From positions 45,500,002-45,564,001 of the forward strand of contig NC_080571.1 of the NCBI RefSeq assembly GCF_030247185.1: 64,000 nucleotides of DNA, in the 5' to 3' direction. The stretch is from Malaya genurostris (taxonomy: Eukaryota > Arthropoda > Insecta > Diptera > Culicidae). Every line of letters begins with the position of its first letter. Position 1 is the stretch's first letter. Positions 20,446 to 30,628 of this stretch are shown one piece after another. The notes below the pieces were generated by a model, which was given only the letters and a program-made list of their open reading frames with translations, had not been told where the DNA came from and did not search any database. The position numbers and the translations under genes were made by a program.

Positions 20446-20637
20446 CATCAAAAAACGCGATATGTATGCACAGTTTATCGTGTCAGATTTTTTTTTAGTG
20501 TATTGTATTTAAAAAGTGTAATACATGCTTAACATTGTATGCAAGAACATCCGTCAAAGTTCAGAATTCCGACCCACCCACAAATCAAAACAAATTGTTT
20601 GTGCTGGCATTATTTTCTGAAAATTTTTCATTAAAAC

Positions 20638-23048
20638 ATGCCTGAATCCAACTTGAACGTTTTTGAAAAGGATAATTTCAATGCAGAAAAATGTAAGATA
20701 TGCGCCAATGTAAAATTTCGGCTTGTATAATCTAATTTTCTTTCGTTTTTATTTGCAGACGTTAAAGAGCTCGTACAGGATTGCGTTGGTGGCCCGGAAC
20801 TACAGCAAACGAAAGCAAAAATCCAGAGCCACAGTGACACGGTTTCGTCCACGTTGAAAAAGCATGTCTACGAAAACTACATGCAATTCATCGAGACGGC
20901 CAAAGAGATATCTCGTAAGTAGCTCGAATTTCCGAATCCCAGTTTGTGTAGTGCTCAACTGGTTTATTGATTTTTTCCCCCAGATTTGGAATCGGAAATG
21001 TATCAGCTGTCCCACATCCTAATCGAACAGCGAAATTTACTATCCACTCTAAGGGACGAATCTATGTTGGATGATCAAAAGTGTATAATTGAGGATCAGA
21101 ACATCGATCCGAACGTGAATGAGGAACAACAAAACAAAAAAGCTATTCAACTGATCAAGGAATCGTTGGTTGGTTACAAGGTTTGTACGGCATTTCAGTT
21201 TGATGTTTCGGAATTCTGATTGCGTATCTTTTGCAGGGAAATTTGGACGATAAAGTGTTTATCTACGAGGGTAGTCTTCTCGAGTTGGATACCAATGATA
21301 ATCGGCCTATTTGTCGAATTCATCTTTTTCTGTTCAATGAAGTTTTGGTGCTGGCCAAAATTAAACACGACAAGTAAGTGGTTGGTTTTGGGTTAAAGTT
21401 TGTTATGCGTTGGATGATTATCGTTTGTTTCGTATGTTTCCAGGAAATTGGAGTTTCTTACGGAGTATGACACGAAAAAAATTGCTGTGATCAACATCAA
21501 AGATCTGGACGGTGTCAACAAGAATGCAATTAACGTGATTACCAGCGACGGTGCGCGGATATTCCAATGTGTAAACTCAGCCTCCAAGCTCGAGTGGATT
21601 GACAAGTTTGAGGTGGCAATCAAATTTCATCAGCTAAAGCACAAAAAAGGACCGGCACCGCAACCTCCAACGTCATTACGATTCGAACAGAAGCAGCAAA
21701 AATCCATCGACAGTGAGCTGTGCCTTAGCCCGACCGCCTCGGAGGTAGCAGCGATCGCAGAAAATCTTGCCCCGGACTGGTTGGTTTCCGCACCGGAGGA
21801 AATTCAGGCTGAGATTGCTCAGCGTCACTTTGAAGACAGTTTGGCACTGGTGCAGAAGTGTGAGGAGTACCTGGTTAAGGACAGTACGTTTCGCGGGGCA
21901 TCGGAGACAGCGGGGAAAATTAAGACACTGAAGAGTACCCTTTCCTCGGTGCTGATGCAAGAGTTGTCCAGTTCGCAAAGCCGAAGCTTACAGGCAGCCT
22001 TGCGATCCAGTCGTCGACCACTGAAACTGCTGGTTGAAATGGGAAAAGCTCGGGAGGCGTCCGGAATTTTGCTGCGAGTTTGCAGCAGCGCTATCCGAAC
22101 TTCGCAACGTCAAGCCAGACGCAATAATTTGGCTATTTCGGAACTGTTCTTCTGCGACGTTGCACAGGTTGCCAGTGAATTCCTGCGTGCGTTTAACAGT
22201 AAAGCGTCTTGCACTAGCGGTAAATGAATTTTTTTTCTTGCGCGTGTTTTTTTCAACTTCAATTGTTTTCCCCTATTCAGCCTTGATTGTGTGGTGCAAC
22301 ATGGAACTGCAGTATTTTGCTTCCCAGTTGATAAAACATTACTTGACGAAGGACACCCAACTGGAAATGGTCGCCGGAGTGGTGGAAGGCGTTCGCAAAC
22401 CATGCTCCAAGTTAACTGACATTGGTTTGGATCTGTCCTATCACATGGAAGGTCTGCTGAGGAATACACTGGAGCAGCTGCTCGATGAAGCCAAATTCCG
22501 ACTAGTAGATTCGATCGGTCGAACCGAAGACATTTGGCAACCGTACAATCTTCAGACCAAGACAAATCTGAGGACTATCGTCAAGGAATTTGATACCTTG
22601 GGGTTAGATTTGAAACCACTGGTGACCGGGGACACTTGGTTGAATCTCACTCAAACAACGGTCAATTTCTGTCGGCATTTTCTCACCACAGCCGAAAGTT
22701 GTGCCTACCTGGCGAAGTATGATTCGCTTAAATTGGACACAGAAATTCTTCTCAAAGAATTGTTTTTGGCCCAGCATGGAATCAAACCACACGGCATTCC
22801 AGGGATTGACGTGAGTTGGCTTTGAACTAAACCCATTTTGCTGAATAAAAATCATTCCGTTTTTTCTGCAGCTCAACTTTGTCTCCAAAAACAAAACTTA
22901 CATGAGTGAGGTTCTTCTTCCGATTGCGATAAATCAGTTTAAGAAAAATTCAGGCAAAACACCGGACATCCTGGTGGAGCTTCAGTTGCAACTTCGAGGG
23001 CCACCCAAACCAAAGCCTCGTAGCGTTTACAAAACGGATGTTATCTAA
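20638..23048 (+). CDS. Exo84: Exocyst complex component 8 (Exo84)
   Basis: Exo84 is a subunit of the exocyst, which tethers secretory vesicles to the plasma membrane, and a Ral GTPase effector. Seven exons with GT/AG sites join in frame: 20638-20692, 20759-20914, 20984-21180, 21237-21373, 21444-22219, 22281-22810, 22872-23048, giving 675 aa, close to the ~670 aa insect orthologues. Residues ~15-110 form the N-terminal coiled coil (YVKELVQDCVGGPEL, LESEMYQLSHILIEQRNLL). Residues ~137-255 form a PH domain (VFIYEGSLLELD, FLFNEVLVLAKI, ASKLEWIDKFEVAI). The remainder is the helical Exo84 C-terminal region (PEEIQAEIAQRHFEDSLALV, YFASQLIKHYL). The stop TAA at 23046 is 62 bases from the stop of the convergent SRFBP1-like gene. 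All features are normal. Confidence 0.95.
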
Positions 23049-23094
23049 AATAACTGTCAGCATTTGTCAACACGATTAACAGAAAATATACTTA

Positions 23095-23100
23095 TTTATT
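23095..23100 (-). terminator. Polyadenylation signal for the SRFBP1-like gene
   Basis: An AATAAA on the minus strand, 10 bases downstream of that gene's stop codon and inside the downstream flank of Exo84. Its placement makes it a good candidate. Confidence 0.45.
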
Positions 23101-23110
23101 CCTCTTAATA

Positions 23111-26100
23111 TTAATCATCACCGAAGGTAATTTTTTTACCCCGAAACTCCTTGATACCCTTCTCCTTTTGTTTGGCTGCCCAAGATGGATGAAGATCTGC
23201 CGAAGGCAATGGTTCTGAGGCTTTTGGTGCCGTGTTCAATCTGGTATCCGCCGACCCGCTAGAGTCAAATGTAATACGCTTTCCGGCAAAGGGTTTAATT
23301 CCTTTCTGTGCCTGTTTCGCTGCCCACGAAGGATGTAAACTCTCTTTGGAGGCTGACGTTTTTTCGATTTGATCTTGAGTTTCGGAATCAAACTTGATCT
23401 TCTTTCCCGCAAAAGGTTGAAGAGGTCATTCAGTAAAAACCATTCAAGCGAAGAGGTTGTGTTTCGATTGTACTGGCTCGTGAGTTAACGGCTGCTACCG
23501 AGACAATTCTAAGCTTCAGGTAGTTAAACTGCCCATAGCAAACGCAATATTCGGGGCGTTTCCCGACTGGAAAGCTAGCAACGAAGGCCATCCCGTTCAT
23601 ACGCACAGAGGTGTAGAGACACAGAGGTGCGAGAGCATAGAAGTGACGAGTCACAGAGGTGCCATCGCATAAAGGTGCGAAGACGAAGGGGTGCAAAGGC
23701 ACAGAGGTGCTAAAGCAACCCAGTGCTGATCTACCAGGTACCAGAATTTGTACGCTGCGTAGGATCAAAAGAGACGGCATATATCGCGAGGTGCTACACT
23801 GCAAGCATCGCATTTGATCGCCACCAAGAGCAAAAGCACTGTACCTGGGGTCAGGTACAGCAAGTGCAGTGGTGTTCACAACGACGGCAGAGCAACTGAG
23901 ATAGCAGTAAACGACAGAAGACTGCCAATTGGAAACAGCAAAAGACTGCCAATTGGAAATCGTTGGAAGAGCTTCACGTCGTTCTTCACGATAAAGGAAC
24001 AGAGACATCAGCTACAAGGTAGATTTAATTTAATTTATTTTTTATTTCTTATATCTGAAATTTTACTAAACATAAGTTTTTATTTTGGTATTATTAATTT
24101 ACAAAAAAAATTTAATGTAATGGATGATCTCATGGAAGATCATCCGAATCCGATTCCGGATACTAGTAAAAGTTTAAATACTCCGAGGGCTAAACATTAT
24201 CCACAGGGTACCACTGGGCCATGGATAGTCTATCTTCGAAAAAAAGAAAAGATTTTAAACTTGATGCAAATTACAAAGGATTTGACATCACATTTCTCTG
24301 AAGTTAAAGAAATCTGTAAGGTTAATAGAGATAAAATTCGAGTTGTAGTTAACGACTTGAAACAGGCAAACGATATTGTAACCTGTAAATTATTTGCTAT
24401 TGAATATCGAGTTTACATTCCATCGAAGGAGGTAGAAATTGACGGTGTTGTGACTGAAGCAAGTCTGACAGCAGATGATTTACTTAAAAATGGAGTTGGC
24501 CGTTTTAAAAACTCCATGCTTGAGGGAGTTAAGATACTCGAGTGCAAACAATTGTACTCAGCATCTATTGTCGATGGAAAAAAGTCTTATCGTCCCTCAG
24601 ATTCGTTTCGCGTAACATTTGCCGGATCTGCATTGCCTAGCCATGTCTATATCGATAAAATTCGTCTTCCTGTTCGGCTTTTCGTACCGCATGTTATGAA
24701 TTGCACGAACTGTAAAAAATTCGGACATACAGCTACTTACTGTAGTAATAAGTCCAAATGTATCAAATGTCAAGGGCCTCATAAGGATAATCTTTGCGAT
24801 AAAGATGTTGAAAAATGTGTTTATTGTGGGGAAAGCCCTCATGATGATCTTTCAGTGTGCGCTGCATTTAAGCTGCGTAAAGACAAAATGAAGCTTTCTT
24901 TAAAAGCACGGTCTAAGCGCACATATGCAGAAATGCTCAAAACGGTCATACATGTCTCCCCTTTGGAAACCGAAAACGGTTTTTCAAATCTTGCGGAGCC
25001 AGAGGAATCTGACTCTGACGGAAATAGTGAAGATACCTCGTTTGTCACTCCTCAAGGGTCTGTTAAGAGGAGATTAACAAACCACAAAATACCAAAAAAG
25101 ACACCTAAAATTATACCTTCAAAAAAAGATCCCCGTGTTAAAGCTAAAAAGCCAAATTTAAAACCAAAAACTGTGCCTCCTGGTTTGTCAAATTCACAAA
25201 CCAATCCAGGAACTAGCTCAAGAAAAGACAATAATCCAGTGGGCTCCATTTCACATTCACCAACAGGATTACTGAAATTTTCGGAAATTGTAGAATGGAT
25301 TTTCGCTGCATTCAATATTTCTGAACCTCTAAAGACCATCATAACAGCATTCCTTCCAATAGCTAGAACTTTTTTGAAACAGTTATCAGCTCAATGGCCA
25401 GCTCTTACAGGTTTTGTATCATTTGATGGATAATTTATCATCCGCCGCAAATGATTCAATCACTGTCCTGCAGTGGAATTGTCGAAGCATCATGCCAAAA
25501 CTTGATTCATTTAAAGTTTTGTTGCATAGTCAAAAATGTGATGTATTTGCTTTGTGCGAAACATGGCTTACATCAAACATAGCCTTAAATTTTAATGACT
25601 TTAACATTATACGTCTCGACAGAGACTCCCCGTATGGTGGAGTGCTTTTAGGAATTAAGAAATGTTATTCCTTTTATAGATTAAACATTCCTTCGACTTC
25701 TAGTATAGAAGTTGTTGCTTGTCAAATAAACATTAAAGGAAAGGACATTTGCATTGCTTCGGTATATATTCCTCCAAGAGCTCAAGTTGGACAACGACAG
25801 CTTAATGAAATTGTCGAAGCCCTTCCTGCTCCACGTTTGATTTTAGGAGATTTCAATTCGCACGGAATGATGTGGGGTTCCGTTTACAATGATAGCAGAT
25901 CATCTCTAATATATAATATTTGCGACAATTTTAGCATGACGGTACTAAATATGGGTAGCATGACACGGATCCCAAGACCTCCTGCACGTCCAAGTGCATT
26001 AGATTTATCTCTTTGTTCGACTTCAATTCGACTAGATTGCACCTGGAAAGTATTTCCTGATTTACATGGTAGCGATCATTTACCAATCATCATCTCAATT

Positions 26101-29100
26101 AGCAGTAACAAAGGCATTGCTAATTCAGTTAATATTCCATATGATTTGACAAAAAATATTGACTGGATTAAATACCAAAGTAATATTTCAAGTGTCTTAA
26201 CTTCAATGGAAGAGCTTCCCCCACTTGAAGAATATGACTTCCTCGTTTGTTCGATTCTGGAGGCCGCAGAACAAGCCCAAACCAAACGATTTCTTGGTCC
26301 ATCGTCTAACAGAAGACCTCCAAATCCTTGGTGGGACAAAGAGTGCTCAGATGCTAAACACGCGAAACAAAATGCTTTCAAGACGTTTTTAAAACGAGGA
26401 GGAGGAACTCCTCAGAATTTTGAAAAATTCTTGGTTTTAGAAACCAAGTACAAGAACATACTTCGGGTTAAGAAATGCAGCTATTGGAGACATTTTGTGG
26501 AAGGTTTGTCAAGAGAAACCTCAATGAGCACTCTTTGGAATACGGCCAGACGAATGAGGAATCGTAACGTAGGAAATGAGAGTGAGGAGTACTCGAATCG
26601 ATGGATATTTGATTTTGCGAGGAAAGTTTGTCCAGATTCCGTTCCTACGCATAGCATTGTTAGGGAGTCTTCTTCAAATGATGATTCCATTGATAGCCCC
26701 TTTTCAATGATGGAATTTTCCATAGCACTCATGTCTTGTAACAATAACGCTCCTGGATTGGACAGAATTAAATTCAACTTGGTGAAGAATCTGCCCGACC
26801 TCGCAAAAAGACGTTTGTTGGAATTGTTCAACAAGTTTCTTGAGCAAAATATTGTTCCACCTGACTGGAGACAAGTGAAAGTTATCGCCATTCAAAAGCC
26901 GGGGAAACCAGCTTCCAATCACAACTCATATAGACCCATTGCGATGTTGTCCTGCATCAGAAAATTGTTCGAAAAAATTATTCTACGACGTCTCGACACT
27001 TGGGTCGAGACGAACGGTTTGTTGTCAGATACTCAGTTTGGCTTCCGTAGAAATAAAGGGACGAATGATTGCCTTGCATTACTTTCGTCTGACATCCAAA
27101 TTGCCTTCGCTCAAAAGCAACAAATGGCATCTGTATTTTTAGACATTAAAGGAGCATTTGATTCAGTTTCCATTGATGTTCTTTCAGACAAGCTCCACCA
27201 ACATGGACTCCCAGCGGTTATAAATAATTATTTGCACAACCTTTTGTCAGAGAAACGCATGCATTTTTCACATGGCGATTTGGCAACAATCAGAATTAGC
27301 TACATGGGTCTCCCGCAAGGCTCATGCCTCAGTCCGCTCCTCTATAATTTTTACGTGAATGACATTGACAGCTGTCTAGTAACCCCATGTACACTAAGAC
27401 AATTGGCAGATGATGGCGTGGTTTCAGTTACTGGATCCAAAGCTATTGATCTGCAAAAACCATTGCAAGATACCTTAGATAAATTGTCCGTTTGGGCTGT
27501 TCATCTTGGTATCGAATTCTCTGCGGAGAAAACAGAGCTGGTCGTCTTTTCAAAAAAGCATGATCCCGCGCAACTTCAGCTTCATATGATGGGAAGAATA
27601 ATCGAACAGGTTTTGACTTTCAAATACCTCGGGGTGTGGTTTGATTCCAAATGCACGTGGGGAGGACACATTAGGTATCTGATAACGAAATGCCAACAAA
27701 GAGTAAATTTTCTTCGAACAATAACAGGGTCTTGGTGGGGTGCTCATCCGCAAGATCTAATAAAATTGTATCAGACAACGATACTTTCAGTGATGGAATA
27801 TGGATGCGTTTGTTTTCGTTCCGCTGCAAATTCTCATATTATCAAACTTGAGCGAATTCAGTACCGCTGTTTGCGAATTGCTTTAGGCTGCATGCATTCG
27901 ACACATACAATGAGTCTTGAAGTTCTGGCGGGAGTTCTTCCATTAAAAGATCGATTTTGGGAGCTTTCATCACGCCTGCTAATAAGATGTGATGTGCTGA
28001 ATCCCATGGTAATTAATAATTTCGAACGACTAGTCGAGCTTCGATCTCAAACAAAATTCATGACAGTATATTTTAACCATATGTCACAGGAAATCAACCC
28101 TTCAAGATATATTCCTATCCGTGTCAGCCTCCTAAATGTACCTGACTCAACTTTATTTTTCGACACATCCATGCAGCGCGAAGTGCGTGGAATCCCGGAC
28201 CACCTACGCTCTATGGAAATCCCAAAAATATTTTCAAGTAAGTTCAGGCATATTAACTCTGAGAAAATGTTTTACACGGACGGATCGCGAATGGAAGAAG
28301 CGACAGGGTTTGGTATGTTCAACAATAATGTTTCGGCCTCATTCAAGCTTCAAGAACCTGCATCTGTTTATATAGCAGAGTTAGCAGCAGTTCATTATAG
28401 CTTGAATGTAATCGTCACATTATCTCCAAACCATTATTTCCTCTTCACAGATAGTCTGAGTGCAATTGAAGCCATTCGCTCAAACGCTGCTGGCAAAAAT
28501 GAACCGTTTTTCTTGGGTAAAATAAAACAGTGTCTGAACGACATATTGAATAATAATTATCTAATCACAATAGTTTGGGTTCCGGCTCATTGCTCCATTC
28601 CAGGCAATGAAAGAGCCGATATTTTAGCCAAACGTGGTGCTATTGAGGGTGAAATTTATGAGAGACCGATTGCTTTCAACGAATTCTATAGCGCGTCTCG
28701 CCAAAGAACACTTGCCAGCTGGCAAGCTTCTTGGGATAAAGATGATCTGGGTCGGTGGATGCACTCAATTATTCCTAAAATATCGACAAAGGCATGGTTC
28801 AGGGGACTGGATGTGAGTAGAGATTTCATTCGTGTGATGTCCAGACTCATGTCCAATCACTACACGTTAGATGCACATCTCCTTCGAATTGGACTTTCCG
28901 AGACTAATCATTGTGCTTGCGGCGAAGGTTACCGCGATATTGACCATGTTGTTTGGACATGCGTGGAGTTTCGTGATGTCAGATCTCAACTAATAAATTC
29001 CTTGCGTACCCAAGGTAGACTATCCAATGTCCCAGTTCGCGACATTCTTGCTTGTCGTGACCTTCCATACATGAAACTTCTTTATCATTTCATTAAATCC

Positions 29101-30628
29101 ATTGGAGTTCCAATTTAAATTTTATTTTATGTTAAACTGTTTTCTCTTCCATGAGTTCAACCAATAGCCAACTATAGGATATTGAATATAAGTGGTGAAC
29201 TGATACAAACAATCCTGAAATAGTTATAAGATCATGTACAAAATAAATGTATTTTATTTAATGTAATTTAAAATAGCAACTCGCTTGATAAAAACAGTGT
29301 TTAGATTAACTAATGAGTACCAACATACTAATATGATATTCGAAATGTATTAGGTTTAAACTACTATGTATTGTGGATGCCACGGCGAAGAAAAACTTAT
29401 GTATATTGCCTATGAAATAAACGTATTTATGAAAAAAAAAAAAAAGGTTGAAGAGTTTTTTGCTTTTGTTTTGCAGCCCACGATGGATGTAAATCCATGC
29501 CTTGTCGTTGATTGTGAGGTTGTCCAATGCTTGTATTTTCTGCAGTTTCATCAAAACGCTTTCGCGATCCTTCAAATTGCCTGATACCTATGATTGAATA
29601 ATTGATTTAGAAGTCCAATACAATTTACTGACTGAAATCTTACCCTTCTGCGACTGCTTGGCTTTCCAAGAGGGATGCAAATCGTCGACTTTACCAACAA
29701 ATGGTCGCTTCGATTCATCGTCTATTCTGTTGCCTAAAATGTCTTTTCGTTTGTTTGCTCGTTTCCAACTAAATTCCTGCTCCTCTTTTTCCAGCCGTTT
29801 CTGGTCCACTACGGGGGCTGTTGCCACATAACTATGACCCGTACTAGTCACGAAAAAACTATCTTGGATTTGCATGCAATTTTCTTCATCGGTTGGCTCT
29901 TTTGGCGTTTTAACCTTTTTCTTCTTTTCTCGGGTTTTCATTTGTTTCTGATCAGTGTTATACTCTGCGGTTCCAACTTTACCCGGAGTTATTCTTACAA
30001 AGCTTCCAGTGGCTTCTGTATCGGATGCTTCGGAGTCCGGCTCAATTGTATCATCATTTTTGGTCTCACAGAATCCTTGATCTTCCGAATCTTGCTCAGT
30101 AGTTTTAATTTTGATTTTAGAATCTTTCTTTTTTTTGACTTTACTTTTCGATCCCTTACCCGCCCCGGGATCTTTCAAGTACTTATCCAGTACGTCCATT
30201 TTATCTTTCAACGCAAACCGTCTGATCAGTGCTCTCGTTTCCGGCTGTAACTTTTTGTTCCCATGAAATCTCATCAGAGCTCGTTCTGCCACATTCGACG
30301 TTGTGGTGCCACCGGCTTTGTTAGGTTGGAATCTAATAATTGCTTTCGCCAACTCAGAAGCCGTTTGCGCTTTGATATGAACGATGAGCGGTTCCAAGGA
30401 GACCAACTTTTTCGAAGCCCGAGTGTTTTCTGAGTTTGACTCATGTTTTGTTTTCCAAAATTTAATATCACGTACCAGTTTGTGAATAATGTTTTCACGA
30501 GCAATTTTTACGTGGTTTCGGAAAATTTGAAGCTATTGATAGAGGATCAATCGGTTAGTTTAATCAACAGAATTTTACGGAAAGAAATAACAAACCTCTC
30601 GATTCAATTTGTCGGCATCCACATCCAT
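23111..30628 (-). CDS. SRFBP1/BUD22-type protein, last exon split by a LINE
   Basis: Homologues (SRFBP1/p49-STRAP, yeast BUD22) are nuclear/nucleolar proteins linked to SRF co-regulation and to 40S ribosome biogenesis. Exons on the minus strand are: 30596-30628 (MDVDADKLNRE), 29644-30532, and a third exon starting at 29587. The third exon is interrupted by the LINE (23425-29441) and resumes at 23424, ending at TAA 23113-23111. With the LINE and one target copy left out of the count, the frame stays open and the length is 455 aa. The N-terminal helical region, Lys-rich middle (KSKVKKKKDSK) and four C-terminal repeats of LHPSWAAKQ.QKGI..F.GK.I.F type are visible. In the interrupted form translation enters the LINE poly-A (antisense) and stops within a few codons at about residue 360, losing the last ~100 residues. 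It could be a disrupted allele, or a tolerated truncation. Confidence 0.85.
23411..23424. repeat. LINE target-site duplication, left copy
   Basis: AAAAGGTTGAAGAG, identical to 29442-29455 at the 3' side of the LINE. The 5'-most As are ambiguous with the poly-A tail on the other side. It belongs to the coding exon of the SRFBP1-like gene. Confidence 0.9.
23595..23720 (+). repeat. Degenerate ~16-bp tandem repeats in the LINE 5' UTR
   Basis: About seven units with the core ACAGAGGTGC (variants ATAGAAGTGA, ATAAAGGTGC, GAAGGGGTGC) run head to tail. The motif GACTGCCAATTGGAAA is also duplicated at about 23920-23960. Tandem units in LINE 5' UTRs often carry promoter activity; that role is inference here. 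Confidence 0.6.
24120..25433 (+). CDS. LINE ORF1 (Gag-like RNA-binding protein)
   Basis: The start is the ATG at 24120 (MDDLMEDHPNPIP), giving 437 aa; the longer frame upstream to 23814 is 5' UTR. It has an N-terminal nucleic-acid-binding domain of the I/jockey type (residues ~25-195) and three CCHC knuckles at about 195-245: CTNCKKFGHTATYC, CIKCQGPHKDNLC, CVYCGESPHDDLSVC. A basic, Ser/Pro-rich tail follows (KIPKKTPKIIPSKKDPRVKA). It would package LINE RNA into ribonucleoprotein particles. It overlaps ORF2 by 8 bases (ATGGATAA). Confidence 0.92.
   Translation: MDDLMEDHPNPIPDTSKSLNTPRAKHYPQGTTGPWIVYLRKKEKILNLMQITKDLTSHFSEVKEICKVNRDKIRVVVNDLKQANDIVTCKLFAIEYRVYIPSKEVEIDGVVTEASLTADDLLKNGVGRFKNSMLEGVKILECKQLYSASIVDGKKSYRPSDSFRVTFAGSALPSHVYIDKIRLPVRLFVPHVMNCTNCKKFGHTATYCSNKSKCIKCQGPHKDNLCDKDVEKCVYCGESPHDDLSVCAAFKLRKDKMKLSLKARSKRTYAEMLKTVIHVSPLETENGFSNLAEPEESDSDGNSEDTSFVTPQGSVKRRLTNHKIPKKTPKIIPSKKDPRVKAKKPNLKPKTVPPGLSNSQTNPGTSSRKDNNPVGSISHSPTGLLKFSEIVEWIFAAFNISEPLKTIITAFLPIARTFLKQLSAQWPALTGFVSFDG
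25426..29118 (+). CDS. LINE ORF2: endonuclease, reverse transcriptase, RNase H
   Basis: ATG at 25426 within ATGGATAA, overlapping the ORF1 stop; 1230 aa. Residues ~15-225 form an APE-type endonuclease (LQWNCRSI, ALCETWL, LILGDFNSHG, SDHLPII). Residues ~480-760 form the RT (NSYRPIAMLSC, FLDIKGAFDSVS, LPQGSCLSPLLYNFYVNDI, LADDGVVSV with catalytic DD). Residues ~950-1080 form an RNase H with its acidic residues and His (FYTDGSRMEE, YIAELAAV, FTDSLSAIEAI, WVPAHCSIPGNERADILAK). A C-terminal CCHC follows (HCACGEGYRDIDHVVWTC). All catalytic signatures are present and there are no stops, so it is a potentially active copy that would perform target-primed reverse transcription. Confidence 0.95.
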   Translation: MDNLSSAANDSITVLQWNCRSIMPKLDSFKVLLHSQKCDVFALCETWLTSNIALNFNDFNIIRLDRDSPYGGVLLGIKKCYSFYRLNIPSTSSIEVVACQINIKGKDICIASVYIPPRAQVGQRQLNEIVEALPAPRLILGDFNSHGMMWGSVYNDSRSSLIYNICDNFSMTVLNMGSMTRIPRPPARPSALDLSLCSTSIRLDCTWKVFPDLHGSDHLPIIISISSNKGIANSVNIPYDLTKNIDWIKYQSNISSVLTSMEELPPLEEYDFLVCSILEAAEQAQTKRFLGPSSNRRPPNPWWDKECSDAKHAKQNAFKTFLKRGGGTPQNFEKFLVLETKYKNILRVKKCSYWRHFVEGLSRETSMSTLWNTARRMRNRNVGNESEEYSNRWIFDFARKVCPDSVPTHSIVRESSSNDDSIDSPFSMMEFSIALMSCNNNAPGLDRIKFNLVKNLPDLAKRRLLELFNKFLEQNIVPPDWRQVKVIAIQKPGKPASNHNSYRPIAMLSCIRKLFEKIILRRLDTWVETNGLLSDTQFGFRRNKGTNDCLALLSSDIQIAFAQKQQMASVFLDIKGAFDSVSIDVLSDKLHQHGLPAVINNYLHNLLSEKRMHFSHGDLATIRISYMGLPQGSCLSPLLYNFYVNDIDSCLVTPCTLRQLADDGVVSVTGSKAIDLQKPLQDTLDKLSVWAVHLGIEFSAEKTELVVFSKKHDPAQLQLHMMGRIIEQVLTFKYLGVWFDSKCTWGGHIRYLITKCQQRVNFLRTITGSWWGAHPQDLIKLYQTTILSVMEYGCVCFRSAANSHIIKLERIQYRCLRIALGCMHSTHTMSLEVLAGVLPLKDRFWELSSRLLIRCDVLNPMVINNFERLVELRSQTKFMTVYFNHMSQEINPSRYIPIRVSLLNVPDSTLFFDTSMQREVRGIPDHLRSMEIPKIFSSKFRHINSEKMFYTDGSRMEEATGFGMFNNNVSASFKLQEPASVYIAELAAVHYSLNVIVTLSPNHYFLFTDSLSAIEAIRSNAAGKNEPFFLGKIKQCLNDILNNNYLITIVWVPAHCSIPGNERADILAKRGAIEGEIYERPIAFNEFYSASRQRTLASWQASWDKDDLGRWMHSIIPKISTKAWFRGLDVSRDFIRVMSRLMSNHYTLDAHLLRIGLSETNHCACGEGYRDIDHVVWTCVEFRDVRSQLINSLRTQGRLSNVPVRDILACRDLPYMKLLYHFIKSIGVPI
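29442..29455. repeat. LINE target-site duplication, right copy
   Basis: AAAAGGTTGAAGAG directly after the A tail, identical to 23411-23424. It continues into coding sequence of the SRFBP1-like third exon. Confidence 0.9.

Larger units (their letters stand above)
23425..29441 (+). mobile_element. Full-length I-clade LINE (MosquI-like), ~6.0 kb
   Basis: A non-LTR retrotransposon with 5' UTR, ORF1, ORF2 and a 14-base A tail (29432-29445, overlapping the duplication). It is flanked by a 14-bp target duplication. The ORF1 with three CCHC knuckles and an ORF2 with APE endonuclease, RT and RNase H define the I clade; mosquito members are called MosquI, but I cannot prove identity. It lies antisense within the last exon of the SRFBP1-like gene. 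Both ORFs are open, and the duplication copies are identical, which points to a recent insertion. Confidence 0.9.

Noticed and set aside
23814..24119. N-terminal extension of LINE ORF1
   Set aside because: No ATG-led domain; it is 5' UTR sequence and the accepted start at 24120 matches the family's N-terminus.
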